Shown: positions 45,046 to 54,120 of the stretch, one piece after another
Layout of the letters: the number at the start of each line of letters is the position of its first letter
Numbering within the stretch: position 1 is the first letter of the stretch
Origin: Saprospiraceae bacterium
GTDB lineage: Bacteria; Bacteroidota; Bacteroidia; Chitinophagales; Saprospiraceae
Direction: 5' to 3'
Length of the DNA: 64,000 bases
Assembly (NCBI GenBank): GCA_022844565.1
Contig: JALHLK010000003.1
Location: forward strand, 62,001 to 126,000
Made by a program: the position numbers and the translations under genes
The notes under the pieces: model-generated
What the model saw: the letters and a program-made list of their open reading frames with translations, nothing else
The model's database searches: none
What the model was told of the DNA's origin: nothing

Positions 45046-48000
45046 TCACCTAGGCCTCCTATACCTCACTGGTGCCTTTGGCTCAGGCTTGATCGGTACA
45101 TACTGACTATCTATATTCTTTAAAGCAATTTTAACAGCTTCTTCTAATTGTGGGTCTCTGCCATTGATTACATCTTTTGGTGTTTGCTCGACCAATACAT
45201 CGGGAGAGATGCCCACACCTTCTACGGCCCACTCACCATTCGTATCGTAAAAACCACCTCTTGGAGCAACCATACCGCCGCCATCTACAAAAGGTGGTGT
45301 GTCCCAAGTGCCTACCAGTCCACCCCATGTTTTGGTACCTACCATGACACCCAACTTCATCTTGTGGAACATGTAAGGCAATAAGTCACCACCTGACCCA
45401 GCTCGTTCGTTAATCAACATCACTTTTGGTCCAAATATACCCGCATTCGGTGTGATGAATGGCCTTTTGTCATTCGCTCTACTGTTAAAATATCCGTGTA
45501 CTGTCCTAGCCATGATATCTACCATATAGTCTGCAGCCGAGCCACCACCATTATTTCGCTCATCGATAATGACACCTTTTTTGTTTTGCTGTGAAAAATA
45601 GTATCTGTTGAAATTGGTGTATCCTCCATTTCCTGTGTTGGGTACATAGACATACGCAATTTGCCCTTTTGAAAGGGAATCAACTTTTCTTCTATTGTCT
45701 TCTTGCCAGTGAATATTGCGCAATTGAAAATCACTTTCTATTGGCAAAACATTTTCTACCCAAGAACCAGTTAATGAGGGTGTGTTATTGATTCTTAATT
45801 GTGTCACTTTACCAGCTGTATTTTCAAAAGCATGATATAAGTTTGACTTATCTGTCAAGGCTAAACCATTGACCTCAAGGATATAACTTCCTTCTTGAAT
45901 TTTTAAACCAGGTCCTCTGAGCGGTGCTTTCATATTGGGGTTCCAGCTTTCACCGTTGTAGATTTTCTTAATCTTATAATAACCTTTGTCGAGCTCATAG
46001 TCAGCACCCAATAATCCTATATTTACAGTCGGAACGATGGGTGCATCACCCCCGCGCGTGTAGGAGTGACCAACAGCTACTTCGCCTCCTAATATATCCA
46101 CGATATAGTTTAGATCACTTCTGTGTCTTACATGATCTACCCACGGGAGGTACCATTTATATACATCATTCCAAGGAGCTCCATGTACATTATCTACATA
46201 CAAGAAGTCACGCTGATATCTCCAACCTTCTCTATAAATTTGTTTCCATTCTTCTTGTGGGACGATCTTAATTTTGATGTTGGAGGCATTTTCTATTTTC
46301 TCATCACCTGCTTTTTTGTTGTTGTCAGTACTTTTTAAGATACCCCAACCAGCAGAAGACCCGTATAATGTCGATTTTTTATCGTGCGATATTGCGAAAG
46401 AAGCAATATTGCTTACGTGAGTTTCTTTTTTTCCATCTTTTACATTGTATCGTAAAATGGAAGTTTGACCACCTCCAGCAGAAGTTTCTATAAAAACCAT
46501 GCCTTCTGGAGCCTCATAAAGACCTGTGTAGTCTTTTTCGGCAGAGGTAAGCGCTACAATTCTATTTTGGATTTGATCAAAGTCAATTTTCACTTCAACT
46601 TTATCGCTTTTCTTTTCTTTACTGTCCGCTGCAGCTGGAGGTGTGACTTTGCTGGAGTCTTTTTTTACATCCACTTTTTCTTCATCTGTTTTTGGAAGGG
46701 TAGGTGATGGTGTAGATTTGGACAAGGCAACAGAATAAAGTGCTCGGGTAATTGGTCTTTCATAGGAACTCATGTCTAACCACCCAGAATTCAAACCATA
46801 ATCTGTGCTGGCTAAGAAGTAAATATATTTTCCATCGGCATCCCAGACTGGTGAAATGGCATCGGCCATACCATCCGTAATTTCATGTGATTTTTTACCA
46901 TCTATACTATAAACTTTTACTTGTTTAAAGTGGTTTTCTCCAAGTTTTACATAGGTTAGCCACTTACTATCGGGTGACCAAAGTGGATTTAATGACCGAT
47001 TGGGGTGGGCAAATCTATCTGTATCTGCAATAATTGTTGTACCTGACTCGATGGTAGTGATTCTTAAGTTGTAATCCGTGTCGGTATATGCTAGATGTTT
47101 GCCATCAGGAGACCATTGAGGTTTGAAGAAAAAAGTAGGTTTTGGTATGGAAATCGTCTTCTTATTGCCACCATCTTGATCAGTAATGACCAACTGATAT
47201 TCACCTGATACGTCAGAGAAGTAGGCTATCGAATTGCCGTCGGGTGACCAAGTAGGTGACCTTTCAGCAGAAGATGAAGTGTTGGAAATGTTGCGATAAG
47301 CTCCATTTTCTTTTGGCACGGTAATGATCTCACCACGATGTTCGAATAAGGCTCTTTTGCCAGTAGGAGATAAGGATGCATTGATCAAAGCGGTAGGGGT
47401 GACGTTGATCCATTTTTCTCTTGCGTAACTGAAATCTGCATTTACCTGGACGTTGAGTTGTGTTGTTTTCTTAGCTTGAGGATTATATACGTGCAAATAT
47501 CCACCTTGCTCATACACAATTTTGCCGCCACCACCATCTAAACTTTTTACATCAAAATCTTTGTGAAAAGTGATTTGTTTTTCTTCTTTTGTCATTGGGT
47601 TATAAGACCATACATTGGCAGCAAAGTCTCTTTCCGATAAGTAAAAAACGATATTATTAAGCCATACTGGGTCTGTATGACGCTCATTATCCATTTGTTT
47701 GGTTTGTTGTAACTCAAGATTTGTCAGGTTGAGTATCCAAATAGGCTTAGCTTGACCACCACGGTAATTTCTCCATTCAGGATCCCAAAAACTGATTTGT
47801 TGATAAGCAATATATTGACCATTTTCAGAGATTTCACCCTTTACCGCCCTAGGTACAATTAATGCCTCGGCATGACCTCCTTCTTTATTGATCTTATATA
47901 GTTTTGATTCTTTAGTTGGTATATTTCCATCCCTTGAAGATGCAAAAATTATTGATTTTCCATCAGGTGTCCAACCGCTCACCGCATCAGCGCCTGGATG

Positions 48001-48300
48001 ATAGGTTAATCTTTTTGGCTCACCACCTTCTTTTGGTATGACGTAAACATCTGTATTGCCATCATATTGCCCTGTAAAAGCGATGTGATTGCCATCTGGA
48101 GAAAAGTGAGGATTCGTTTCTAAGCCAATATGTGTGGTTAACCTCGTGGAGGGACCTCCATTTGGATGCGTAAGCCACAAATCATTGGCATACACAAAGA
48201 CAATATGGTCTTTACTAATACTTGGTTCGCGGAGGAGCATGGTGCCTTGGGCAAAAACATTTATTGTGGCAAAAATTGAAAGTATGATAGTAAACTTCAT
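45046..48300 (-). CDS. Tricorn protease homologue (S41 peptidase)
   Basis: A 1,084-residue secreted protein with a signal peptide (INVFAQ). Residues 20-540 form two beta-propellers with PD40 repeats (HFSPDGNHIAFTGQ, WTPDGKSIIFASS, WSPDGKHLAYTD). A charged linker (KDSSKVTPPAAADSKEKKS) is followed by the helical bundle, a PDZ domain (about 745-830) and the S41 core with ERAGSGGDLLPYMF, catalytic Ser near 970, and NNGGGSAADYMVD. Tricorn homologues trim peptides. Being exported, it probably digests extracytoplasmic peptides. It stands alone. Confidence 0.9.
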   Translation of the reverse strand: MKFTIILSIFATINVFAQGTMLLREPSISKDHIVFVYANDLWLTHPNGGPSTRLTTHIGLETNPHFSPDGNHIAFTGQYDGNTDVYVIPKEGGEPKRLTYHPGADAVSGWTPDGKSIIFASSRDGNIPTKESKLYKINKEGGHAEALIVPRAVKGEISENGQYIAYQQISFWDPEWRNYRGGQAKPIWILNLTNLELQQTKQMDNERHTDPVWLNNIVFYLSERDFAANVWSYNPMTKEEKQITFHKDFDVKSLDGGGGKIVYEQGGYLHVYNPQAKKTTQLNVQVNADFSYAREKWINVTPTALINASLSPTGKRALFEHRGEIITVPKENGAYRNISNTSSSAERSPTWSPDGNSIAYFSDVSGEYQLVITDQDGGNKKTISIPKPTFFFKPQWSPDGKHLAYTDTDYNLRITTIESGTTIIADTDRFAHPNRSLNPLWSPDSKWLTYVKLGENHFKQVKVYSIDGKKSHEITDGMADAISPVWDADGKYIYFLASTDYGLNSGWLDMSSYERPITRALYSVALSKSTPSPTLPKTDEEKVDVKKDSSKVTPPAAADSKEKKSDKVEVKIDFDQIQNRIVALTSAEKDYTGLYEAPEGMVFIETSAGGGQTSILRYNVKDGKKETHVSNIASFAISHDKKSTLYGSSAGWGILKSTDNNKKAGDEKIENASNIKIKIVPQEEWKQIYREGWRYQRDFLYVDNVHGAPWNDVYKWYLPWVDHVRHRSDLNYIVDILGGEVAVGHSYTRGGDAPIVPTVNIGLLGADYELDKGYYKIKKIYNGESWNPNMKAPLRGPGLKIQEGSYILEVNGLALTDKSNLYHAFENTAGKVTQLRINNTPSLTGSWVENVLPIESDFQLRNIHWQEDNRRKVDSLSKGQIAYVYVPNTGNGGYTNFNRYYFSQQNKKGVIIDERNNGGGSAADYMVDIMARTVHGYFNSRANDKRPFITPNAGIFGPKVMLINERAGSGGDLLPYMFHKMKLGVMVGTKTWGGLVGTWDTPPFVDGGGMVAPRGGFYDTNGEWAVEGVGISPDVLVEQTPKDVINGRDPQLEEAVKIALKNIDSQYVPIKPEPKAPVRYRRPR

Positions 48301-48747
48301 GATATTTATTTTGAGAAAAAAGTTAAACCTAAAAATCTAAAATATAATTCTTTCGGTAAAAGTAGCATTTAGCGAAATTGGTTGGTTATTTTCAGAGAAT
48401 AATTTTACAGTTGATTTTCTAAACAGTGAATTTTTTTGTCGAGGTTTTTTAATTAATTACAAAAAGTATAATTTATAAATTCAATTTGATTTCAATCTAA
48501 AGCCAAATCGATGGAACATAACACTTAGATCAATCAACAAGATTTGCAATTTTGAAAATCCCAAAATCCATAACAGAATACAACAGCCACTATTTTCTTA
48601 ATATCCCTACATTCCCCTGAATTTATCTCCAATTGCCGAATATTGTCAAAGAGTGAATATAAAATTATAATCATTACCAAAGAAAATTTCAAAAATTATA
48701 AAAATAATTTTTTTATTTATACCTTGCCCCAATAAATTTGGGTAATC
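48301..48747. other. Intergenic stretch without recognised features
   Basis: This AT-rich gap separates the divergent tricorn and pyrC genes. I see no gene, repeat shared with other gaps or convincing TAnnTTTG box. Confidence 0.6.
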
Positions 48748-50082
48748 ATGAGTAAGTTAATTTTAAAAGATGCACTAATATTTAATAGGGGCCAAACCAT
48801 TGAAGGTGACATTCTTATCAATGGAGAGAGAATAGAGAAGGTAGGAGGAATCATCGAAGGTGAGGGCTTTAAAGAAATCAATTGTGCAGGCAGGTGGGTT
48901 ATACCGGGGATTATTGATGATCAAGTACATTTTAGAGAGCCAGGTTTGACACACAAAGCTGATATTGCAAGTGAATCTAGGGCTGCGGTGCAGGGAGGTG
49001 TGACTTCCTTTATGGAAATGCCCAATACCAAGCCCCCAGCTTCAACCCAAGAATTGTTGGAAGATAAGTATAAAATTGCGCGAAATTCGTCATGGGCTAA
49101 TTACTCTTTTTTTATGGGAGCAACCAATGATAATCTCGACGAAGTACTAAAAACTGATCCAAAAACGGTTTGTGGAGTAAAGGTTTTTATGGGTAGTAGC
49201 ACTGGTAATATGTTGGTGGATGAGCCAAAGACTTTAGAAAAATTATTTAGTGAGTGCCCGATGCTGATAGCTACGCACTGTGAAGATGAAACTACCATAA
49301 GAAATAACATCGCAGCATTAACAAAAAAGGATATCGAGACGATCAAAGCAAGCTCACACCCCAAAATCAGAAATGTTGAGGCATGTTTACTGTCATCATC
49401 AAGAGCAGCTGATATGGCTAAGAAATTTGGTACTCGTCTGCACATACTTCATATTAGTACAAAAGAGGAAATTGCACTTTTTGATAATACCATACCATTG
49501 AGAGACAAGAAAATTACATCTGAGGCATGTGTACACCATCTGTATTTTACAGCCAGTGATTATGACCGTCTAGGCAATCAGATTAAATGCAATCCAGCCA
49601 TCAAAGAATCTTCTCACTCAAAAGCAATTTTGCAAGCTGTCTTGGATAATAAAATTGATGTAATTGCCACGGATCATGCACCCCACACTTGGCAAGAGAA
49701 AAGTTTACCCTATTTGGAAGCTCCTGCAGGTCTGCCTTTAGTACAACATACCCTTAATATCATGATGGAGTTGATGTGGAAAGGACAAATTTCGATGCAT
49801 AAAATCGTAGAAAAAATGTGTCATGCTCCAGCAGATTTGTTTAAGGTAGAAGATAGAGGATATATAGATGAAGGCAAATATGCAGATTTAGTTGTCGTAA
49901 ATCCTAATCGTACTTGGGTGGTCAATAAGGCCAATATCCTTTATAAATGTGGCTGGTCACCGTTAGAAGGTACCAACTTCAAAGGTAAAGTCACCACCAC
50001 CATCATCAATGGCAATATCGTCTATCAAGATGGAGAGTTTAAGCATCAAGGAGTAGGCAAAAGGTTGTTTTTTGAGCACTAA
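48748..50082 (+). CDS. pyrC: Dihydroorotase
   Basis: A 444-residue amidohydrolase of the class I (PyrC-long, Bacteroidota) type. Motifs: DDQVHFREPGLTHK near 57-70 (metal His), EMPNTKPPA, KVFMGSSTG with the probable carboxylated Lys, THCEDE, HILHIST and ATDHAPH near 310. It makes the ring of dihydroorotate in pyrimidine synthesis. It is alone on the plus strand, with repeat copy B beginning 19 bases after its stop. Confidence 0.93.
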   Translation: MSKLILKDALIFNRGQTIEGDILINGERIEKVGGIIEGEGFKEINCAGRWVIPGIIDDQVHFREPGLTHKADIASESRAAVQGGVTSFMEMPNTKPPASTQELLEDKYKIARNSSWANYSFFMGATNDNLDEVLKTDPKTVCGVKVFMGSSTGNMLVDEPKTLEKLFSECPMLIATHCEDETTIRNNIAALTKKDIETIKASSHPKIRNVEACLLSSSRAADMAKKFGTRLHILHISTKEEIALFDNTIPLRDKKITSEACVHHLYFTASDYDRLGNQIKCNPAIKESSHSKAILQAVLDNKIDVIATDHAPHTWQEKSLPYLEAPAGLPLVQHTLNIMMELMWKGQISMHKIVEKMCHAPADLFKVEDRGYIDEGKYADLVVVNPNRTWVVNKANILYKCGWSPLEGTNFKGKVTTTIINGNIVYQDGEFKHQGVGKRLFFEH

Positions 50083-50100
50083 TTAAGTTTTGTAACTTTT

Positions 50101-50260
50101 GTGGCTAACAAATTGCGCAAAAATGTTTTTGATTTTACCCACTGACTCCCTTGAAAGGGAGGACCGAATCAAAAACATTTTGAAGTATTGCCTATGGCTC
50201 CCTATAAGGAATTGTGGTAAAACATAGGCAATATTTTGAGAAGTGCAAATTGTTATACAC
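50101..50260. repeat. Structured dispersed repeat, copy B
   Basis: About 160 bases homologous to copy A at 40611-40758. Outer arms TAACAAATTGCGC (50106-50118) and GTGCAAATTGTTA (50243-50255) pair with one wobble and one mismatch. The inner AATGTTTTTGATT/AATCAAAAACATT stem is intact, its apical hairpin is longer than in A (CTCCCTT/AAGGGAG), and an 11-bp third stem TATTGCCTATG/CATAGGCAATA is complete here. Confidence 0.8.
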
Positions 50261-50301
50261 ACTTGTAACTTTTGTTGCAAACTAAATTCATTAAAAATTC
50301 G

Positions 50302-50309
50302 TACTTTTG
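50302..50309 (+). promoter_or_regulatory. -7 box (TACTTTTG) of the DUF983 gene
   Basis: TACTTTTG fits TAnnTTTG and lies 16 bases before the GTG start, giving a leader of under 15 bases. Confidence 0.5.
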
Positions 50310-50325
50310 TAGGAAATAATCAATT

Positions 50326-50694
50326 GTGAGTATAATTTCTAGAATTTTCAAATATAAATGTCCACGTTGTGGCAAAGGTGATATTTATACCCAACCCTTC
50401 AATATCAAAGAACCGTTGGCCATGCCAGAGAAATGCGAAGTATGTGATTTACCTTTTTTACCTCAACCTGGCTACTATTATGGGGCTATGTTTATGTCAT
50501 ATATTGTGACTGGTTGGTTGTACCTTGCCATAATTGGTTTTTGTATGCTGATAATGAAAATGTCCGTTGAGCAAAGCTTCGGAATTCTAATCCTCTTCGT
50601 AATCTTGACCTACTTCAAGACAGCTCGCCTTGCCCGCGCATTATGGCTTAATGTTATGGTTAAGCACGATAAAAAGTGGGATGTGATAAAATAG
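50326..50694 (+). CDS. DUF983 membrane protein
   Basis: A 122-residue protein starting at GTG 50326. Two CxxC pairs (CPRCGKGDIY and CEVCDLPF) form a probable zinc ribbon in the first 45 residues, followed by two membrane helices (about 55-80 and 85-105) and a basic tail (MVKHDKKWDVIK). DUF983 proteins are widespread and uncharacterised. A repeat copy precedes it and no operon partner exists. Confidence 0.85.
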   Translation: MSIISRIFKYKCPRCGKGDIYTQPFNIKEPLAMPEKCEVCDLPFLPQPGYYYGAMFMSYIVTGWLYLAIIGFCMLIMKMSVEQSFGILILFVILTYFKTARLARALWLNVMVKHDKKWDVIK

Positions 50695-50759
50695 ATTTGG
50701 CTCTATGTCAAAAGCTGTGGGTACAACCACATGTAAAAGAATTCTACGTAATCAAGTAG

Positions 50760-51010
50760 CAATACCCCTCTATCAATACTCTGTTCTTTTGTCTTGATAC
50801 AAAAGAACCAAAAAATCAAGGCTTTAACCAAAAATACTAAAATCACTTCATAAAACCTAAATTTGAAAAACTCGCATAAATTTTGAGCTTCGATTAATAA
50901 TCAATATGTTATAATACAATATCATTTTGATTTTATAGAATTACGTGCTCAAACAGTTTCAAATTTTTAACGGTTTTATTCCGTGATTTTTTAACGTATT
51001 TTTGATTAAG
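50760..51010. repeat. Repeat-like intergenic element with competing hairpins
   Basis: GTTCTTTTGT (50783-50792) pairs perfectly with ACAAAAGAAC (50799-50808), and the loop CTTGAT can instead pair with ATCAAG (50815-50820). The element ends in a region with GATTTTTTAACG, also found at 56.69 kb. The pattern recalls a dispersed repeat common in Bacteroidota, a recollection I cannot verify here. The rest of the 50695-51276 gap has no gene. Confidence 0.45.
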
Positions 51011-51179
51011 GCCACTTCAAGAATGAGCCTAATTTATTTATATAACAATTTTTCTACCCAAACAAATCGACATAAAGCCATAGATTTTTAATCACAAAGT
51101 ATAATTTGTTCCAATATCATCACAAAAAAACACAAAAGAATTTTGTCAAAAGCTAACGGCTAAATTTGAAAAGCTCAAA

Positions 51180-51205
51180 GCTCATAGCTAACCGCTCATA
51201 GCTAA
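51180..51205. repeat. Tandem GCTCATAGCTAA before uvrA
   Basis: GCTCATAGCTAA occurs at 51180-51191 and is repeated at 51194-51205. A related string (GCTAAAAGCTAACTGCTCAAG) sits upstream of the helicase gene near 6350. It may be a repeat or a binding site. Confidence 0.4.
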
Positions 51206-51251
51206 AAAATTCTTTCCGTCTATTTAAATCCTGCTATTGCTATTTTCTTTC

Positions 51252-51259
51252 TATTTTTG
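51252..51259 (+). promoter_or_regulatory. -7 box (TATTTTTG) of uvrA
   Basis: TATTTTTG fits TAnnTTTG, 17 bases before the uvrA ATG. No LexA-like palindrome is seen nearby. Confidence 0.5.
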
Positions 51260-51276
51260 CCTTCATAAAATTAATA

Positions 51277-54120
51277 ATGGAGTATAAAGATTTAGACTAT
51301 ATAGACGTCGTCGGTGCGAGAGAAAATAATCTAAAAAATATTGATGTAAAAATTCCAAGAAATAAGTTGGTCGTGATTACAGGCTTGAGCGGAAGTGGCA
51401 AGTCCTCCTTAGCTTTTGATACCATATTTGCTGAGGGACAACGTAGATATATGGAAACATTATCGGCCTATGCTCGGCAATTCTTAGGCAATATGGATAG
51501 ACCAGATGTCGAGAAAATTGACGGTCTAAGCCCCGTAATTTCGATAGAACAAAAGACCACAGCTTGGAATCCAAGATCTACGGTAGGTACAACGACAGAG
51601 CTGTATGACTTCTTACGTTTACTTTATGCACGCATAGGCGAAGCGTATTCCTACGACACAGGTAAAAGAATGGTCAAATTCACTGAAGAAGCCATCATCA
51701 ATCACATCATCACCAATTATAATGAGCAACGAATTGTGATTTTATCACCCCTTGTACGAGGTAGAAAAGGCCACTATCGCGAACTTTTCGAACAAACTAG
51801 GAAAAAGGGGTATGAAAAAGTAAGGGTAGATGGTGAGATTTTAGACATAGCACCAGGGATGCAGTTAGATAGATTTAAAGTGCATGATATCGAAGTCGTG
51901 GTAGATCGTATTAAGGTAGAAGAGTCCAAGAGAGTCAGAATTGCGGCTTCACTTTCTACTGCCTTCCGATTGGGTAATGAATTGGTATTCATTCTTAATC
52001 AAGATACCAATGAGTTTATGCCATTTAGCAAACAATTGATGGATCCTGATACAGGTTTATCTTATGAAGAGCCATCACCCAATACATTTTCATTCAACTC
52101 ACCCTACGGCACTTGCGAAACTTGCAAAGGTCTTGGCGAAATCTTTGAAGCGGATATCCAATTAGTGATACCCGACGATACAAAAAGCATCAATGAAGTG
52201 GGCATTGCCCCTTTTGGCGAGGTCAGGGAAAATAGTACTTTTACACAACTGATCGCTATAGCAAAAAAATATAAATTCACCTTCGATACACCCGTCAAAG
52301 ACATTCCAAAAGAGGCTAGAGATATCATTTTGTATGGCGGAGCAGAAAGTGAAACCAAAAAATATGATTATATCCCACATGACTATGTCTACAATCTGGG
52401 CGAAAAAGGCCTGATGAATATGCTCAAGACTTGGTATGAAGAGACCACCTCCGAAAAAATACGACAATGGGCAGAAGAGTTTATGTCTGTCAATGTATGC
52501 CCTTCTTGCAATGGCTTTCGTCTTAAAAAAGATTCTTTACAGTTTAAATTGGCAGGCAAACATATAGGTCAATTGGCTAAAATGGATATCGTCGATCTGG
52601 CGGCTTGGATGGATGACTTACCCAATCATATTGATGAAAAACAATTGACCATCGGTACGGAGGTAATTAAAGAAATAAAGACTAGATTACGCTTCTTACT
52701 CGATGTAGGGCTAGACTACTTGATGTTGGATAGACCGACGCGTACACTGAGTGGGGGAGAGTCGCAACGCACGAGGCTAGCTACACAAATCGGTAGTAAG
52801 TTGACGGGCATATCTTACATCATGGATGAGCCAAGTATAGGCCTTCATCAGCGCGACAATCATCGGTTGATCAAAGCACTTAAAGAATTGACCGAAATAG
52901 GTAATACAGTACTCGTGGTAGAACATGACAAAGACATCATGTTGGCTTCTGATTACCTTATAGATTTGGGTCCTGGTGCCGGAGAACATGGGGGAGAGAT
53001 TATAGCAGAAGGTCGTCCTGAAGATTTTATGTTTTTAGGTGGGGTAACCGCTGATTATTTAAGCAATAAAAAAAGTATTCCTATCCCGTCAAAAAGAAGA
53101 AAAGGCAATGGCGACTTTTTGGAATTAAAAGGTGCCCAAGGGCATAACCTTAAAAATGTGGATATCAAAATTCCACTCGGTACGCTGACCGTCGTATCAG
53201 GTGTGTCAGGTAGTGGCAAGTCTTCTTTGGTCAACGAGACTTTATATCCTATTTTGAGAAAATTCTTTTACAAAAGTTTACAAAAGCCATTACAATATGC
53301 CCATATTTCAGGATTAGATAAAGTAGATAAGGTAATCGAAATAGACCAATCGCCCATCGGTAGGACGCCAAGATCCAATCCCGCGACATACACGGGTGTT
53401 TTTGATGATATTAGAAAGTTGTTTTCCATCACACCTGAGGCAAAAATCAGAGGATATAAATCTGGCAGATTCAGCTTCAATGTAAAAGGCGGAAGATGCG
53501 AAACATGTGAAGGGGCCGGAAAACGCGTCATTGAAATGAATTTCTTGCCCAATGTGTACATAGATTGCGAAACTTGCTTAGGCAAAAGATACAATAGAGA
53601 GACTTTAGAAATCTTATACAAAGGAAAGTCTATCAGTGATGTTTTGGACATGAGCGTAGAAGATGCTGCCGTATTCTTTGAAAATATTCCTAATATATAT
53701 CGAAAAATGAAAACGCTAAATAGCGTAGGCCTAGGTTATATCAAGTTAGGTCAGCAGGCTACTACCTTATCAGGTGGTGAGGCTCAAAGGGTAAAATTAT
53801 CAGAAGAATTATCAAAAAAGGATACGGGCAATACGGTATACATCCTCGACGAACCTACCACAGGTCTCCACTTTCAAGATATACAACATTTAATAGATGT
53901 CATCAATAAACTCGTAGATAAAGGCAACACAGTTATCATTATCGAACACAATCTCGATGTGGTAAAAGTTGCTGACTATGTAATCGACGTAGGTCCAGAA
54001 GGTGGCAAAAACGGTGGGAATATCCTTTTCCAAGGAACACCAGAGAAATTAATAAAAATCAAAGACAGTCATACAGGGTTTTATTTAGAAAAAGAAATGA
54101 ATTATGGTAAAAAAGCTTAA
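51277..54120 (+). CDS. uvrA: Excinuclease ABC subunit UvrA
   Basis: A 947-residue DNA damage sensor. Two ABC ATPase modules: GLSGSGKSSLAF near 33 and GVSGSGKSSLVNE near 645, with signatures LSGGESQR and LSGGEAQR. Zinc modules are CETCKGLG with CPSCNGF, and CETCEGAG with CETCLGKRYN. It loads UvrB in nucleotide excision repair. The last codons overlap the GH32 gene by 17 bases. Confidence 0.97.
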   Translation: MEYKDLDYIDVVGARENNLKNIDVKIPRNKLVVITGLSGSGKSSLAFDTIFAEGQRRYMETLSAYARQFLGNMDRPDVEKIDGLSPVISIEQKTTAWNPRSTVGTTTELYDFLRLLYARIGEAYSYDTGKRMVKFTEEAIINHIITNYNEQRIVILSPLVRGRKGHYRELFEQTRKKGYEKVRVDGEILDIAPGMQLDRFKVHDIEVVVDRIKVEESKRVRIAASLSTAFRLGNELVFILNQDTNEFMPFSKQLMDPDTGLSYEEPSPNTFSFNSPYGTCETCKGLGEIFEADIQLVIPDDTKSINEVGIAPFGEVRENSTFTQLIAIAKKYKFTFDTPVKDIPKEARDIILYGGAESETKKYDYIPHDYVYNLGEKGLMNMLKTWYEETTSEKIRQWAEEFMSVNVCPSCNGFRLKKDSLQFKLAGKHIGQLAKMDIVDLAAWMDDLPNHIDEKQLTIGTEVIKEIKTRLRFLLDVGLDYLMLDRPTRTLSGGESQRTRLATQIGSKLTGISYIMDEPSIGLHQRDNHRLIKALKELTEIGNTVLVVEHDKDIMLASDYLIDLGPGAGEHGGEIIAEGRPEDFMFLGGVTADYLSNKKSIPIPSKRRKGNGDFLELKGAQGHNLKNVDIKIPLGTLTVVSGVSGSGKSSLVNETLYPILRKFFYKSLQKPLQYAHISGLDKVDKVIEIDQSPIGRTPRSNPATYTGVFDDIRKLFSITPEAKIRGYKSGRFSFNVKGGRCETCEGAGKRVIEMNFLPNVYIDCETCLGKRYNRETLEILYKGKSISDVLDMSVEDAAVFFENIPNIYRKMKTLNSVGLGYIKLGQQATTLSGGEAQRVKLSEELSKKDTGNTVYILDEPTTGLHFQDIQHLIDVINKLVDKGNTVIIIEHNLDVVKVADYVIDVGPEGGKNGGNILFQGTPEKLIKIKDSHTGFYLEKEMNYGKKA

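Noticed and set aside
46041-46338. Plus-strand frames within the tricorn gene
   Set aside because: They are antisense to conserved PDZ/S41 coding sequence and lack any start or motif.
50083-50280. A minus-strand reading frame of 65 codons after pyrC
   Set aside because: It coincides with repeat copy B and is composed of its palindromic sequence; no start context or homology supports it.
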